This document shows positions 25,128 through 37,380 of a stretch of 64,000 bases of DNA, one piece after another (positions within the stretch are counted from its first letter, which is position 1; each line of letters opens with the position of its first letter). The notes under the pieces are model-generated. The model was not told where the DNA came from, made no database searches, and saw only the letters and a list, made by a program, of their open reading frames with translations. Location: assembly GCA_002105175.1 (NCBI GenBank), contig MCGE01000013.1, positions 62,001-126,000 on the forward strand, read 5' to 3'. Source of the stretch: Absidia repens. Taxonomy: Eukaryota; Mucoromycota; Mucoromycetes; Mucorales; Cunninghamellaceae. Made by a program: the position numbers and the translations under genes.

Positions 25128-25812
25128 TAGTTGATGTTGTTTTGTTCAATATTGCATATCCCAGGAAGGACCTATAGATGTGGCTTTTTGATGATATAAA
25201 AATAATAGAGATGAATAATGAATTTGTTTATACTACTCGTTTTTAACTAAAGAAATATATATACATCATACCTATTGGATTGGTAAGTCGGTGCGGTTTA
25301 AAAAGAATAAAACAGTTGCACCGAAAAGCAAAAGACGAAGAAAAAAAAAAGTAAAATATTTTTTTTTTTTTTTTTTTGATTTTGCTATGTGTGTTAAGCC
25401 CCCAACCCCTAATGACGTTAACGGCGAAAATGATTGGCTGACTTTTAAAACATGTGGAAAATACCAATTGAGTGAATGGCTGCGAGTGATATTGTCATTT
25501 GGCATTCCATTGGAGTTCCCTAATCATGTCTTACCCTGTCATTTTCAGTAAAGGGGGTAAACTCTGTTCTTATTCTTAAAACAAAGAAAAGGGACCGTGT
25601 GGAAGGAACGAAATGGCTGAGTCATTTATCACTGGGAAACTGGTCAATTACGTTCGGTAATATCGGTCGATTTACCACCAAAAAGGAAGTCAGTTTCTAG
25701 GTTACACCGGGCCCGAGCGTCGTCTATATAAACTAACCATTCACCCCAGATCATTTTTCTTTCTTTTTATATATATACATATAATTTAATACCTGCCCTG
25801 TTCGAATCAATC
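25128..25812. promoter_or_regulatory. Divergent intergenic region eIF4G-1 / cytochrome P450
   Basis: The 685-bp interval holds both 5' regions. A TATA box, TATATAA, lies at 25725-25731, about 80 bp upstream of the P450 start codon. A poly(T) run lies at about 25360-25377. No exon was recognised in the interval. Confidence 0.6.
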
Positions 25813-26641
25813 ATGTTGGAAACCATCGCCGATAGGTTATTAAAAAATAAAAATTTCAACGATCAATATGTTCTGGTTGGTGCCGCCACCACCGCGATCG
25901 CAATAGGCGCTGTTTATATTATGCGACGTCAGCGAGCTGCAACAAAGGTACTATAACGGATAAAATAAAGTCGGCCTTTATGATCGTTATAACATGAAAC
26001 TGATTATATTATCTTCCTTTTTTTCGGTAATGATCATGGATGTATAAACGATAGGACGTCCATATACCGCTGGTTCCTTATGTTTGGCCAATTTTTGGGT
26101 CAACAATATGTTACAGAAAGGATGAAAATAAATTTGCCAAAGAAACTGCTTTAAAATATGGTCCAGTATATAGAGCTCATTTATTCGGCAAGGTAAGGTT
26201 TTTTTGCTTTAACCACCATGAAAAAAAAAAAAAAAAAATGCCGGAGGTTGAAAATGATCTTTACATTTTGGTTATTATTAGGTTGTTACTGTTGTTGGCG
26301 CTGGTCATGCCGAAGAAGTATTTACTCACCCACAAATGAGCTTCAATATCAGCCAAAGAAAAAATTCGATGCGCTTCACTTTTTTCTTATATATCCATAT
26401 ACAATATCCAAAACCGCTGTTCAAGACTCCATTATCAAAGAACTAAACCCAAGATTGAAACATTACAGTCCTCGTGCTTATACGGAGGTAATGACATTGA
26501 TAAATTGCTCAATGATATGCATTATTGATTTATTAATGATGTTTATAGTTTAAAAACGTTATGACGGAAATGCTTGGTGAAAGTGGTAATTAAAAAAAGA
26601 TCCCCCTATCAATGCGGAGTTATGTCTCAATCATGCTTGGG

Positions 26642-26672
<31 letters not shown>

Positions 26673-28041
26673 GCATATCGTAGAAGAACCAGCACATCTT
26701 CCCACTTTGGCTCCTGTGATTCTAAGGTGCATATCTCAGGCATGCTTAGCAGTATTTTTAGGACCGGATGCTTGCAAAAGCACTGATTTAGCATCCACTT
26801 TTTCAGAAATGCTCCATGCGTTATCTGGTGAATTCGAATTGAATCTTTGGCATCAAGTTTTTCCGTGGTATCATCAAAAATATATGGAGTAAGTATAGAA
26901 TTTGATCAACCAAACATCAGTCCAGCTGACTTTTTTTTTTCCTATCGTAGAATATATTATCCTATTATGAAAAAAATGAAAAAGCATCGAGGGACTATCA
27001 AAAGCGTTATTGAAAAGGAACTTGATAGACGCTTATCTCAAAATCTCAAAAGCGTATGCATAGTTAAAGATGAATCAAGCGAAATTCAACCCCCGCTCAC
27101 AGATTTTTTTTTCTATTTTAGGATGATCTTTTGCAATATATTATAGAATCGGACCCTCTTGAAAAGAATCACGAAACTATAGAATCTTTGACTACCTATA
27201 TTGTAATTATGTTTTTCGTTGGTGTTCTCACGACATTTGGCTCCACTATTGGTATCATCAAACTCATTACCGAAGACGAATCTATGATGAAGGACTTGAA
27301 AGAAGAACAAGAACAAGCTATCGATGATGAAATGTTAGCTCAAAATATTACCGATGTAACCACAATCGACCGGGATGAGTTCTTGGCGAAAAATATTGCT
27401 CATATCTATAGACGCATGGCAAAGTTGGACAGTTTCATCCGTGAATTCTTTCGCTATGGCACTCGAAATGTAGCTCATGCGCATACAAATGTCGGCGACG
27501 AAGATATTATACTGAAGAGTGGAGCTATTATTCACCCAGGTAATATTTTAATACATTATTACTCCTCGATAACTCGCATCACTAAGTTCATTTTTTATTT
27601 TTTATAGGGGATGAAGTATATATCAATTTATGGGATGTTCACCAACAAAGCAAGAAACAGAATATCGATGACGATAAAAGTATGGATGAGTTTCATGCTT
27701 TTCGTCATGTTGGCCAAGAGACACCTTCGACCAAGGTAGGAGGTGATTACCTTTTATTTGGCATGGGAAAGTAAGTTTACTTAAGAAAATACATTTCATA
27801 TGAATAAATCTCTTATATTAATTTCAATCTATTTTTTCATTCATTGGCAATATTAGGAAAGCCTGTCCAGGTATGTATCATACAAAAAGTAGGAAAATAA
27901 TCAAGCTGATGCCGTTTTATTTTTTGTTTAGGTCGATGGTTTGCAATCCATCAAATCAAGGGAATTGTCACATGCTTAATTCGAAATTATGAAATGGCTG
28001 TCGTCGAGCCAGGAAAAATTGAATATAAAAAATCTCTATAA
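25813..28041 (+). CDS. Cytochrome P450 monooxygenase, with an apparent 1-nt frameshift in exon 3
   Basis: Haem-thiolate monooxygenase, probably ER-anchored by the N-terminal hydrophobic segment (about residues 20-37). Ten exons: 25813-25947, 26055-26192, 26282-26487, 26549-26585, 26684-26888, 26951-27053, 27122-27539, 27608-27770, 27857-27870, 27932-28041. Early P450 signature: KYGPVYRAHLFGK. An ExxR (EFFR) lies in the K-helix region. The haem motif FGMGKKACPGRWFA is complete; its Cys is coded by the 14-nt exon 27857-27870. In exon 3 the frame shifts at an A6 tract (about 26361-26366): family-like residues continue only in the +1 frame afterwards, and no GT..AG of usable length bridges it. 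With one extra A the model closes at 509 residues. It is either a sequencing error or a recently broken gene. The I-helix shows VGVLTT, without the usual acidic residue before TT. Substrate unknown. Confidence 0.8.
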
Positions 28042-30025
28042 AATAGTTTATAATTATTATGTTAACTTTGATTCGATATAAAATATGGTGTAATTTTCAA
28101 CTTCACTGAACACAGGTAGTTTTGTCTTTAAAGTGCTCCTCAAGGTACCCGGTACACTAGTGTCGAGTCTAGAAAATGATTGAACTGAATTTCTTTCGGC
28201 TTTTGTTATGGTGGTGGTTATTGTCATTAGTATCGAATACCACGTTGATGATTTTGTAAGGTGTTGGTTGTTGTAAGAGATAAATAAGGGCGTGGCATTT
28301 CCTTTTTTGAAATAAAAAAAGGCAGCGCAAAATCTGACGAGACCAAAAAAAAAAAAAAAAAAGGTTCAAATCCCGCCCACGTGAATACTGATTCATTCCC
28401 AATTTTTTTTTCTTTCTCTCTTTCTTTCATTTCTTTTTTCTTTCTTCATCATTCAGCTTCTTTAAGGCTATGGGGATCTTAGATTAGTATCAGGACCAGT
28501 TTAGAAGGGTTCCCAGCTCAGGGATTACAAGATGCATGGGGAAACCCTTCCATTTTGGATCTAGGATCTAATGGCATCATTAGTTTGGTTTAGTTTTTAG
28601 TTTGCCTATAATTTGTATCTTCCTTTGAATAAAAACATGTTTCTTTTTATTTACTTCAATCAAAGTGTCTCATTAGTCTTTTTCGTGGCTTGTCCATGCT
28701 CTCCCTCTTTTTATTATTATTATCACGTCTCTTGATTAGGGTTGGTAGTTGTCGTACTTCAATGACAGACGTCTCTATAGGCTTCTTCATGCTTTATACA
28801 ATATATTAGGTTCCATTTTTATAGTTTCCTTTTAGTTTAGTATGTTGGTCATTCATTAGATGCCCATTTAATCTCCCTCATGCTTCCTCCATTAGATCCC
28901 TCCATTTATTTTTCGTGTCAACCATTGTGCTTAATAAAATATGTATTCTTATTAACCATCTTCTGATCCCTTAAATAGTAAACTATGTCACATTAGTGAA
29001 TTCCTTACCACACTTTTGCTTTATAGTTCATTCACTACGACTACGCTCTCTTTTTATTGTAGGCTGCCCTATATCATTTAGTACCAAAGACGACCATAAT
29101 GTTGCTAACCCATCAAGTGAATGAATACAGACTATTCTGTGCCTGTCGCTATCGCTGTAGAGTGTTTTACATTGATTTTCACTTTATTTATGCCTAATTT
29201 TTTCTCTGAGTGAGGCCAAAGCATAAAATAAAACCATACCCATTCTTTATTCTTCCACATTTCTACATACATATCCTCGTATGATATCTGAACTCTTCTT
29301 TAACTATTCTTCTTATTTGCTCACAAAGCCCATGCCATTTATTTGTTTTGCTCAACAGAAAAAATAAATAAATTATCTCTCGTTTCTATATCAAGGCTAT
29401 CATCTATAGCTTGTTTCAAGGAAAATAAATCGCTCTCCTGGCTCAACGTTGATATTGGCATAACTACTTCACATTCCATTTTTTTTAAAAACAAAATAAA
29501 AAATATACAAGACGGTTAGAAACAATATCCTTCCCGTGGCTGCCGAATAATGAAGCCAGTCTATGGCAAACTTCCTTGCTTTGTGAAGGTGGGATTCTGG
29601 GAGCTTCCATTTACTATATTTATTTATTATATCATATTTTCTTGTATTCTCTTATTCTATACTGTCCTTCGTTATCATTCTATTTTAGCAGTTTTATTTA
29701 ACCTCCGATAGTTTTCGGCGTTCCCGTCACAGTGATTTTGACTTGATCCACTGATTGGCTGTTGTCATATTAGCTTGCCTTACTGCTACCCTTTCCACAG
29801 AAGTAAAAAATCAATGCACGCAATATTTATGAGTACCTTGAATATAACTCGTAATAAAGAAAAAACAATATTTGTTTATTTCAAGCATATAGTGTGCTCA
29901 CTGCGAAAACCACAGCGAACTAGCAGGGACGATTTTACTGTGACGTTGAGCGGCAATTAAAAGGCACAAAAAAAAAAGAGAGATCAACTCCTTTCTTTTT
30001 TCTGTTGTATCTTTTAAAACCTCCA
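28042..30025. other. Intergenic region with repeat copy A
   Basis: No coding exon was recognised. The left part is the P450 3' flank. From about 28364 to 29070 it matches the dispersed repeat family described separately. The right part is the SWI1 promoter and leader. Confidence 0.6.
28364..29070 (+). repeat. Dispersed repeat family, copy A
   Basis: Begins with TTCAAATCCCGCCCACGTG, then a polypyrimidine stretch. The conserved core follows with an imperfect stem-loop at 28504-28550 (arms GAAGGGTTCCC and GGGGAAACCCTTC). After that come TTTGAATAAAA-type segments, repeated near 28627 and 28933. The same blocks recur in copies B-E. Ends are approximate because they were judged by eye. Confidence 0.75.
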
Positions 30026-30332
30026 ATGTTGCCGTATCAACAGCAGCAGCAACCCCAACAACCCCAACAGCCACAGCAGCCTCAGCAGCCTGATCAAAAT
30101 TCTCCTGGAAACAATTTAAACGGGATGAATGCATTTGGCTTTAATAATGTCAACTTCGGAAATCCTGGAAACTTCAACGGCGGAATGGGTTTGAATGACT
30201 TTGCCCTAGAACACGGGATGGGTCTCCCTTTATCACAAGCGAATCCTGCTTCTGTATTGCAATCTCAAGGGATCCCTTCCCCTCAACAATCCCAGCAACA
30301 GCAACAGCCTTTTTCTCCTTCTGTCGCTACCC

Positions 30333-30381
<49 letters not shown>

Positions 30382-33228
30382 GCAACAACCTGGTGGCGCT
30401 TTCCCTTCACAAAACCTTATGATGCAAAACAATGGACAAGGTAAGACACTACTCCTTTCTATTTACAATAGAACTATACAGCTCACTTCTTTGAATTTAT
30501 AGTCAACGCTGCAGCATTACAAGCTCAATTTCAACAAGGCCGCGCGTTATATCAAGCAGGTGGCATGTCCCCAAATAACCCTCAAGCACGTTTATATCAA
30601 CAACAACAAGCTGCTGCCGCTGCCATGGCCATGAATAGAGGTATACCATTAAGAAAAAGCAAGTTGGCATCAATAGATAGATCATGAATGTACTAAATTT
30701 TACACTCGTCTTTAGCCAGGCAACATTCACCAAGCTCACCCAGTACTTCTCAGCAAGCAAATATTGGATCACCTTTGGCGGCAAACAGTCCACAACAGCC
30801 AAGAATGGGAGTCGAATACGGTAAGTTTGTACCATGGGATACTGTTGAATATACGGAAAATCTCATCTGTTTTTCTTCGGTAGGAAATTCTTCAGCATCG
30901 CCCTCTCAAAATCAAATGGGCATTGTCCAGCCATCTCCTCAACTGGTAAGAAATAGGCTATAGGCCACTGTCCATTGCTCCATACTTATTTGCCTTTTTT
31001 TTTTTATTCGACTAGAACCGCGTCATTCCTTCGCAAAATAGCAATACCAACTCATCGCCTTATACTACGCAGTCACTGCAACAACGACAACAGCAGCAGG
31101 CTCAACAAATGAAGCCTACCCAGCAAGAAAATATGACCATGTACCAGGGCGGTGGTAATTCCCCTGTGACTTCCGGAAGTAATACTCAGCTACCCTCCTA
31201 TTCGACACCCCAGGTAAGTCAGTTCAGTCTGGAGAATGTATTTAAAGTGTAATGAACACTGGTATTGATCGATATATATATATATGTATATATTTTTGTT
31301 TGCTATGGGCAACACAGGATACTCAAACACTCCAACTCGGATCACAGAAATCAACACCGGTGTCTGGTTATGTCAATAGCGCCAACTCAACACCGTCGCA
31401 ACAGCAGGGACAATCATCGACTGACGGCAATGTAGACCAGCGACAATCCGGAACCGATAATAAATCTGGTCAATCACCAAGTACACCTAATCATTTATCA
31501 TCAATATCAACACCGGGACAAACAGCATTGGTACAGGAAAAGGACAAAGAAGATTTGACAACTGGCAGTGAAAGTAGACAGCAAGCATTACCAACCAGTC
31601 TAGAGCAACAGCAAAGAACACCAACAGACCAGGAAAAACAACAGCAGCAAGAAAAATTACCAACTGGTGTAGAACAACAACCATTAGTGACATATGTACC
31701 GAAAACGCGCAACGTGGAAACGTATGGTGGAGTGGATCTGAAATACTTTGACATGTTTGAAATCAAACCCATGGTGGCACAACTTCCTGAACTCGGGACG
31801 GTGGATATTCATGCACTTATCATGTCATTGAAATCTGGGATGAAAATGGAGGTTGCCAATGGTCTGAATACACTAACGATGCTCACTGTGCACACCCCTA
31901 TGGCACTCGCTCATTGTGAAGATTTACTGGATGTGCTCTTGGATATATTGGATCAAGACTTTTTTGGGTACACCTCAAGGACACCGGCGGATTCGAAGGA
32001 ACGGGGGGATGACGATGGCGATCAACAACCTATGGACGACGGCACAACTACAGCAACGACGACATCATCATTATCATCATCATCATCGTCAACAAGACGC
32101 GAAAGTATACCAGATCAACTTCAGGTCAACTATGCCGATCTCTTTGATATGTCACTGGATGAAATGAAAAGCTTGATTCCCATGCTCGAGGATTCGACCT
32201 CTGAAATATGGACGTCTCTTCGGGAACGGTGTTTGTGTATTCTCAATCTTCTGCGCAATTTTTCATTTATCCCCATTAATGTGGATTACTTGGCGAAACA
32301 TGGCCGGTTTGTGGACACATTGCTGAAGCTGTTGAATTATACACGTGGCATCAAAGACGAAGATTGGGATGGCTCCATTGCCTGGTTTGTGGGTGTGCGG
32401 CGGATGGATACCTTGGATCACCGGAAAAGTGTGCTGATGATCTTCTCGAACATTGCCGTCAGTCTCAAGTTGCAAGATACATCCATGGCGCGTGCGTTTA
32501 TTCGCTTGATTCATGACTTTTTGACCAACGGGCCCGATACCTATTATTCTCTGTTGGCAAGTGAAACATTGGCCAAGATCACCGTGGGGTATGAAAATCA
32601 GAGGATGTTTGCCGCATTAGTGCACAACCAGCCGGAAGTGGAATTCCCTTGGATAGAAGCGATTTGGGCGGAATTGACGGCCGTGATCCGGAAAGACTTT
32701 TTTGCCGCAGATGGTCGGGTGCTTGGCAATATCAGTATTACAGGATTGGCGACCTTGGAAATGGTGATGATGGGATTATACGATATGATTGTGATCGTTG
32801 ACAAGGCGGCCTTCAAGGATCGACTCCTCTTGTGTGATAAAAGTGCGCCCATGACGATTCTACGACTCTGTGTTACCTTGGGCGAATCTGGAAATCGTGA
32901 ATTCTCGGTGGTTACTCGACGTGGGATGGAGTTGGTACGTGGATTATTGTGCAGTGGCGATGGGATTCGATCGAGACGAAGTGATCCTGGCTCTCATCAT
33001 CGTGGTGGAGGCGGCGCTGCCTATTCAGGACGTTCGAGGCGGCATGGATCGGACAACATGAACTCGGACAACAATGGTCTTTCTCCTTTTGCTCATAAAG
33101 TACTGGATGTTTCTAGTGTGCGGGAAAAGCTGATGATGGCGCTTATGAAACCCTCCACAGACACTGAAGTATTGGCGGACTTGGTAGAATTATTAGATTT
33201 GATCGAAAGTGAAAATGTTCTTCAATAA
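30026..33228 (+). CDS. SWI1: SWI/SNF chromatin-remodelling subunit SWI1 / BAF250 (ARID1)-like, no ARID domain visible
   Basis: Likely nuclear subunit of a SWI/SNF remodeller. Six exons: 30026-30440, 30503-30640, 30716-30820, 30884-30945, 31016-31213, 31318-33228; 2829 nt, 942 residues. The first 430 residues are Gln/Ser/Pro-rich, with a polyQ run near residues 102-120. From about residue 435 a conserved helical region begins (NVETYGGVDLKYFDMFEIKP, ELGTVDIHALIMSLKSG) and runs to the end. This matches fungal Swi1 and the BAF250_C/ARM-like region of ARID1 proteins (CLCILNLLRNFSF, MIFSNIAVSL). A Ser/Asp insert lies near residues 525-560. The N-terminal half contains no recognisable ARID fold. Family assignment rests on the C-terminal motifs. 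Confidence 0.82.
30332..30387 (+). repeat. CAA/CAG repeat encoding polyglutamine in SWI1
   Basis: A (CAA)n tract within exon 1, flanked by CAG codons, gives about 19 consecutive Gln residues. It is in frame. Confidence 0.9.
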
Positions 33229-33699
33229 TTATTTTGTATTGTATAGTATAGTATAGTTTTTTTTTTTTTTGTTTTTTTTTTTTTATTTAGTATAGATAAT
33301 TTTAGTTTAGTTTTATTTTTGTTTAATTATATTTTGGTTAATGTTATTTGTTATTTGACTCTTTATTTACGAAACAATAAACGCTTCGAACAATGCCAAA
33401 ATTTATTCCACGACGTATTTTTTTTGGGGAGGGTGGAGGGATCGTGGTCAGCCCTTTGGTTGGTGTAATTTTGTGTGTGGGACAGCGGTGTGTGAGAAAG
33501 TATTTACAGCTCGCAAGCTGGATAGCAAGGGAAGAATAATATATTACGGCTATACTCGAGCACGGCTTTGAATCCATCAATGTGATATGTGAAACGGGAT
33601 TAGGGCTATCTTCGATGTCAAAGAATCAGGACTGGCAGTGCATTGCAGAAAATAATAATAGGGATAAGTGAGAAAGCAGGCAGGCATTTGATAGGGAAC

Positions 33700-34355
33700 T
33701 CAAAAAACAACAAGAATATAACTCCTTTGCACAGTATCTGATGGTCAGAGGATGGTTAATAAAAGCGGATATTTTATTAAAGCATATTGATATATATATT
33801 AGCCAGGGAACTAATAGAGGCTGTATGATGGAAACTAATGGGATATATAGCAATTGGTCGACACTAATTCAAAGAGCTAACGATATATTGTGTTCTGATA
33901 TATTGTATAATACAAAGAAAAAACGGGGGGGGGAAGGTTTATTGAAGCATAACATTGGTTAACACTAATCAAAAGAGGTGCTGGGAGTAAAAAAGGAATC
34001 TACTGCACAAGGCATCACAAAGACTCATGGGGCATTTGTTCATTGAAGCAAGTGAAAAGAGATGTATTTTATTCAAATATAGATACAAACTGTGGACAAA
34101 CTAACAATATAGTAAGCTAATGAAGGCTCCAAAAGCCGAACTAATGGTGGTTCCAGATCTTGGATCCTAAATGAAAGGGGTTTCCCATGCATCTTGTAAT
34201 CCCTGATCTGAAACCCCTTCTAATCTAGTCCTGACATTATTCTAAATTTAATATGTTCCCAATGATGCTGCAATGATTAAGAATGAAAGAAAGAAAAGAA
34301 AGAAAGAGAGCGAAAAATAAAATAAATATAAACACGTGGGCGGGATTTGAAATCA
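33700..34355 (-). repeat. Dispersed repeat family, copy B
   Basis: In reverse orientation to copy A. CACGTGGGCGGGATTTGAAA lies at 34333-34352, and the core stem-loop at 34173-34220 (GAAAGGGGTTTC / GAAACCCCTTC). AATAAAA-type segments lie leftward at about 34070 and 33760. The left end is uncertain. Confidence 0.75.
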
Positions 34356-35148
34356 TTTGTGTGGTTTCGTGCCTAAGTTTTTTGTCCAACACAAAAAAGA
34401 AACCCCTTTTTCTTTTCTGCTTCACTTTTCTTTTTGTTAGATAACAATCGATGCCATGATCAACTTGGTGCTGTTTTCTCATGAAAGCCGCCGCCATCAT
34501 TTAACAATGCCGGCATGGTGACACTCTCTTCTTATTACAGAATAGCACAGAATAGCAATCCCGCTATTCAATATGGCAGCAGCCCAGGTCACTCTTCTCT
34601 TGTGCCGCCATTAGATATTGGACCATTACATGGTACCTTTATTGACTCGGTTTAGTGTCATAGTTTATATATCTTCATCGGAGTAAAATATTTTTATTTT
34701 TTATTTTTTATCATTCACTTCTGCCATACGTTTATGTGTCTTGTCAAATGCGTTCTTCGTGCAATTTTTTTTTTTAAAAAAAATGGGCGCGTGTATGTGC
34801 GGTGTGTGTGTGGCGTAAACTGTGAGGAATGAGATTAAAGACGATTGGCTGGCAACCAAAATTGAGCTGCTGGAGTAGAAAAAATGGATTTGGTACTTTT
34901 TTTTTTTGCGGTCAAAAGAGAAAGGGGAAAGGGTTTTGATGAGCAGAAATGTGCAGGATGAAACAAACAAAAAAAATGTATATATCAACGGCTAAAACTT
35001 TCTTGCTCGGACTCCTGTGAGTGGCACAAATCTCAGATTTCTAAAAATTCAATTATGTAAACTTTATTTCTTTACCAATGGCGATCTTTAATAATGATTG
35101 AGGATAGACCATGAGATGGGCGAGCTAGGAATAATAATACAATGAACA

Positions 35149-35153
<5 letters not shown>

Positions 35154-35195
<42 letters not shown>
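35154..35195. repeat. 42-nt poly(A) run
   Basis: An uninterrupted A tract in intergenic DNA, with no associated coding sequence or visible target-site duplication. Confidence 0.9.
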
Positions 35196-35197
<2 letters not shown>

Positions 35198-35492
35198 GCT
35201 TTGTCTATGATAAATTTCTGCCAACTAGATTAGCACAAAAAAAAAAAAAAAAAAAGAATAGGCCAGTCATCGTCATCCGGACATAGAAAAATAAGAGAAT
35301 GTAACACAAGAATTGAGGAAAAAAAAAAAGACGATTTTATTATATGCATGCTATTGAATCATGATGGGATAGTAAAAAATAGCCCGTATAAAAAAGGGGG
35401 ATAATAGGATAAAAGGAAAGGCAAGAATATTAATAGCATATAATATATAGATATATATATATATAAAAGGCACAAGGGAAAGGGAAAGAAGT

Positions 35493-37380
35493 CTATTGGT
35501 TTACCAAGGGCTGATTTTGATTTCGCTGTTCGTCTTCATTGGACCAAAAGGGATCAATTGGAGGTCCACGTGCTTGTGCGCTGGGTTGAGGTTGGGCGTT
35601 ATGATATTGACGGATTTGTTCTTGTTGCTGGTGTTGATAGTTGATATCGTGTGGTGGTGATGAGGGCGTCATTTGCTTCATTTCTATTTTAATATCGTCA
35701 TTGTTATTGTTTGCATCATCTAGTTCGCCTTGTTTTTTAATATCTGCTGCCAATTCGGTACCAATACCTAATATCATCAAAAAGATTGTTATAGACTTGC
35801 ATAATTTCATATATATATATATATTGCTCTCGAAGCAGTAGTACTTACCAGCACGAGTACCCCATGCAGTGACGTGAAGAGTGAAGAGAGCATAAATTTT
35901 CATGATGGCAAAATAGTAATTGAAGATGAGCCAGCAAGGTAGCACCCATATGTCTTGTGGTCGTTTCAAAAAATGGGGAAACAACTTGAGCGCACGAGTG
36001 ACAAGAAGCCAAACGATATAAGATATAGCAATATTCCAAGCAGGCAAAGGAGGGTTGGTAGGCCCAGCTCTACTTTCTTGTAAAGAGGCAAAGGTGGCTA
36101 CAAGGATAGGTCCAGCTAACAAGGTAAGAGGATTGAAGAGTTTGTCGACCATAGTAAAAGCTACATAGGGATGACGATGCCATATATATCGTTCCGTGAA
36201 GAGTGATCTGAAGTCGGAACGCCAGGTATTTCTCGTCCACCGGAGAACTTGTTTCACAAACCGCCAGTTGTTTTTGAAGGTAGAGAACAGTTCCGCTTCC
36301 TTACAGACTTGCGCATAGGTATTCCAACCATGAGAATGCATCCATCGGGTCAAAAATTTGTCATCACCAGAGTTGAGAGGATATTTGCCACGCCATAAAT
36401 CATTCGTAAAGCAATACTGAAATGCAGGATCCTTCAAAATTAACGTACGATAAGCCGCTGTTCGCCCTGAAAGACAACAAATACCACCATCAATATGGGT
36501 CGATGCTGCAATTTCAATGTTTCGACTGGTCAACCGATACCCTGCCAAGATTTCCCACATTGTTTGGTGACCGTTGGGATCCACAGCATGAACTATTTTT
36601 GTTGTTGTTGTCAAGCGTCAGTTCACCATATTCATTCATCAATACTAAAAAATAAGCTTCATTCCTGTTATTCTCTTACCAGTTTGTGATGTACCACATC
36701 CTCCCATTTGCAGATCTTCAAAACAAGCCAATATATAACTGAGCATTGTTGGTTTCCAGATAGCATCATCATCCGCAAACACAAGAATTTCCGTCGAAGT
36801 TGCATTTACACCTTCCACCATTTGTAGTCGTTTGTTGGCCTTGGGTACTGTCCGGACAGAAATTCGAGATGGATCCACTTCATTGGCGAGTTCTTGCAAC
36901 GGTCCACGCATCGATGTTTCTGTGATAATGATGATTTCCTTAGGATTGCAAGCTAAAATGATAAGGAAAATCATAATAGAATGGGGTTAGTCGCGTACCA
37001 CCTAGATAATGCGTCCTTTTCTTTTTTTTTTTTTTTTTTTTGATTTCATACCTAGCCAACTACGAGCGGCAATCTTGAATTCTTCACCAGCATCAATGGT
37101 CGGTACAATGATAGTCACATCCCTTTCTGGTATATAGGTTGGATTTTCTTTTGGTCTTCTTGGTTTGTACACGAGATAAGCAACTAACTTGATAAAAAAC
37201 CACAAATATCTATATCGTGAGACCGAAAAAAAAGATAAAACAACAGCAGTGAGTTACCAGTTGTCGGGCGCCTTTGCTTTTTTCAATTTTTTTCTTTTCT
37301 TTTTTCTACCTGTAAAAGCCGATAATACCAAAGGGCAGAAAGAAAGGCAATAAGCCGAGATCGTCAGTAAGGTACAACAT
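35493..37380 (-). CDS. Family 2 glycosyltransferase, Cps1-like (polysaccharide synthase)
   Basis: Membrane processive glycosyltransferase of the fungal Cps1 group, implicated in cell-wall or capsule polysaccharide synthesis. Five exons: 37380-37310, 37209-37052, 36952-36680, 36592-35849, 35767-35493; 1521 nt, 506 residues. The start gives MLYLTDDLGLLPFFLPFG followed by FYRYLWFFIKLVAYLVYKP, a typical N-terminal membrane segment. An alternative frame opening with GTG at 37478 lacks an ATG and is rejected. Catalytic motifs are visible: DVTIIVPTIDAGEEF, FADDDAIWKP (metal-binding Asp cluster), SGDDKFLTRW, and RWTRNTWRS as the R-W acceptor motif. Three to four membrane helices follow (about 300-420). 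The C-terminal tail is Gln/Asn-rich and hydrophilic. Sugar and linkage are unknown. Confidence 0.88.

Larger units (their letters stand above)
33229..35492. other. Intergenic region with repeat copy B and a long poly(A) run
   Basis: The SWI1 3' flank, then repeat copy B (about 33700-34355), then sequence with a 42-nt poly(A) tract (35154-35195) and a second of about 19 nt (35237-35255). The right end is the 3' flank of the glycosyltransferase. No supported exon. Confidence 0.6.

Noticed and set aside
28361..28385. GGTTCAAATCCCGCC as a tRNA T-arm (tRNA gene)
   Set aside because: No 5' strand of the T-stem, no A box and no cloverleaf can be built; the same box occurs, mutated, in the other repeat copies, so it belongs to the repeat family.
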